The position numbers and the translations under genes were made by a program. A DNA stretch of 7,640 nt from Planctomycetes bacterium UBA1135 (GTDB taxonomy: Bacteria > Planctomycetota > UBA1135): NCBI GenBank assembly GCA_002311925.1, contig DCAK01000064.1, positions 13,564 to 21,203 of the forward strand, in the 5' to 3' direction. The notes under the pieces were generated by a model. The model had not been told where the DNA came from. It searched no databases and worked only from the letters and a program-made list of their open reading frames with translations. Positions 7,270 through 7,640 of this stretch are shown here, in pieces. Every line of letters begins with the position of its first letter. The first letter of the stretch is position 1.

Positions 7270-7640
7270 ATGACCGCATCCCTCCTCCTTTTCGCGCTTC
7301 CCCTCTTCCAGGCCCCCCCTGAACAAGCCCCGCCCGTCGCCGCAGAAGAATTCCGGGTTGAAGACCTGCAGGCCCACATCGGCTACCTCGCCAGCGAGGA
7401 ACTCGAGGGCCGCGGGTCGGGTTCGGAGGGGGCCCGCAAGGCCGCCCGCTACGTCGCCGAACAATTCGAAAGCTACGGGCTCGAGCCGCTCAGCGAAGAG
7501 CATGGATTCCTGGTCCCCTTCCATGTCCGCAAGGAGGAGTGCTTCAACGTGGTCGCCGTCCTCGAGGGAACCGACCCCGACTTGGCCGACGAGTGGCTGG
7601 TCCTCGGCGCCCACCACGACCATGCGGGCCTCGGACAGGG
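7270..7640 (+). CDS. M28-family zinc metallopeptidase, 5' part only
   Basis: The frame starts at ATG 7270 and runs open to the right edge, giving 123 residues. A short hydrophobic signal-like segment (TASLLLFALPLFQ) and a Pro/Ala linker suggest export. The sequence then follows the start of exported M28 aminopeptidase-like proteins: HIGYLASEELEGRGSGSEG (36-54), ARYVAEQFESYGLEPL (59-74), and NVVAVLEGTDPDLADEWLVL leading to GAHHDH (113-118), where H115 is the expected first zinc ligand and D117 the conserved partner. The remaining ligands (D, E/E, H) lie beyond the window. The likely role is removal of N-terminal amino acids from extracellular peptides. Only ten bases separate it from the stop of the repeat-protein gene, so the two are probably one operon. 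No Shine-Dalgarno site is apparent. Confidence 0.9.
   Translation, partial: MTASLLLFALPLFQAPPEQAPPVAAEEFRVEDLQAHIGYLASEELEGRGSGSEGARKAARYVAEQFESYGLEPLSEEHGFLVPFHVRKEECFNVVAVLEGTDPDLADEWLVLGAHHDHAGLGQ

Noticed and set aside
6351..7379. A 342-codon minus-strand frame antisense to the repeat protein and the M28 gene start
   Set aside because: It crosses the junction of two plus-strand genes, is Gly/Glu-rich, and shows no domain or start signal.

Overview
The window is high-GC bacterial DNA (roughly two-thirds G+C by eye) and densely coding. It holds six protein-coding genes, two of them cut by the window edges, and no RNA genes, mobile elements or CRISPR arrays that I can see. The gene set fits a Planctomycetota-like or other deltaproteobacterial/acidobacterial-type soil or aquatic lineage: a Ser/Thr protein kinase with an N-terminal extension, a membrane-anchored protein of repeated carboxypeptidase-regulatory-like domains, an M28 peptidase, short signal peptides with few charges, GTG/TTG starts and few clear Shine-Dalgarno sites. 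This placement is inference; no marker gene fixes the phylum.

Layout. Positions 1-933 (minus) carry most of a Hanks-type Ser/Thr kinase, whose 3' end lies off the left edge. A 156-base divergent spacer separates it from a plus-strand AAA+ ATPase at 1090-2376 that resembles only the second ring (D2) of ClpB/ClpA and has an unfamiliar N-terminal domain. After a 73-base gap comes an exported SurA/PpiC-like foldase at 2450-3796; that gap ends in a strong predicted RNA hairpin that takes in the foldase start codon. The foldase converges on glucose-6-phosphate isomerase (pgi, minus, 3793-5169), and the two stop codons share one CTAG. Pgi diverges, across a 128-base spacer containing a 10-bp perfect inverted repeat, from a 653-residue membrane-anchored protein of six beta-sandwich repeats (5298-7259). 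Ten bases after it an M28-family metallopeptidase begins (7270 to the right edge), probably in the same operon.

How the parts fit. The kinase and the AAA+ unfoldase could share a divergent control region, and the AAA+ ATPase and foldase may be co-transcribed, which would put cytoplasmic protein remodelling beside envelope protein folding. Pgi is core glycolysis/gluconeogenesis and looks functionally unrelated to its neighbours. The repeat protein and the M28 peptidase look like an envelope pair. Nothing here amounts to a clearly new defence or biosynthetic system. The most notable signals are the start-codon hairpin, the D2-only Clp-type ATPase with a novel N-terminus, and a parvulin-like domain that seems to lack its active-site histidines.
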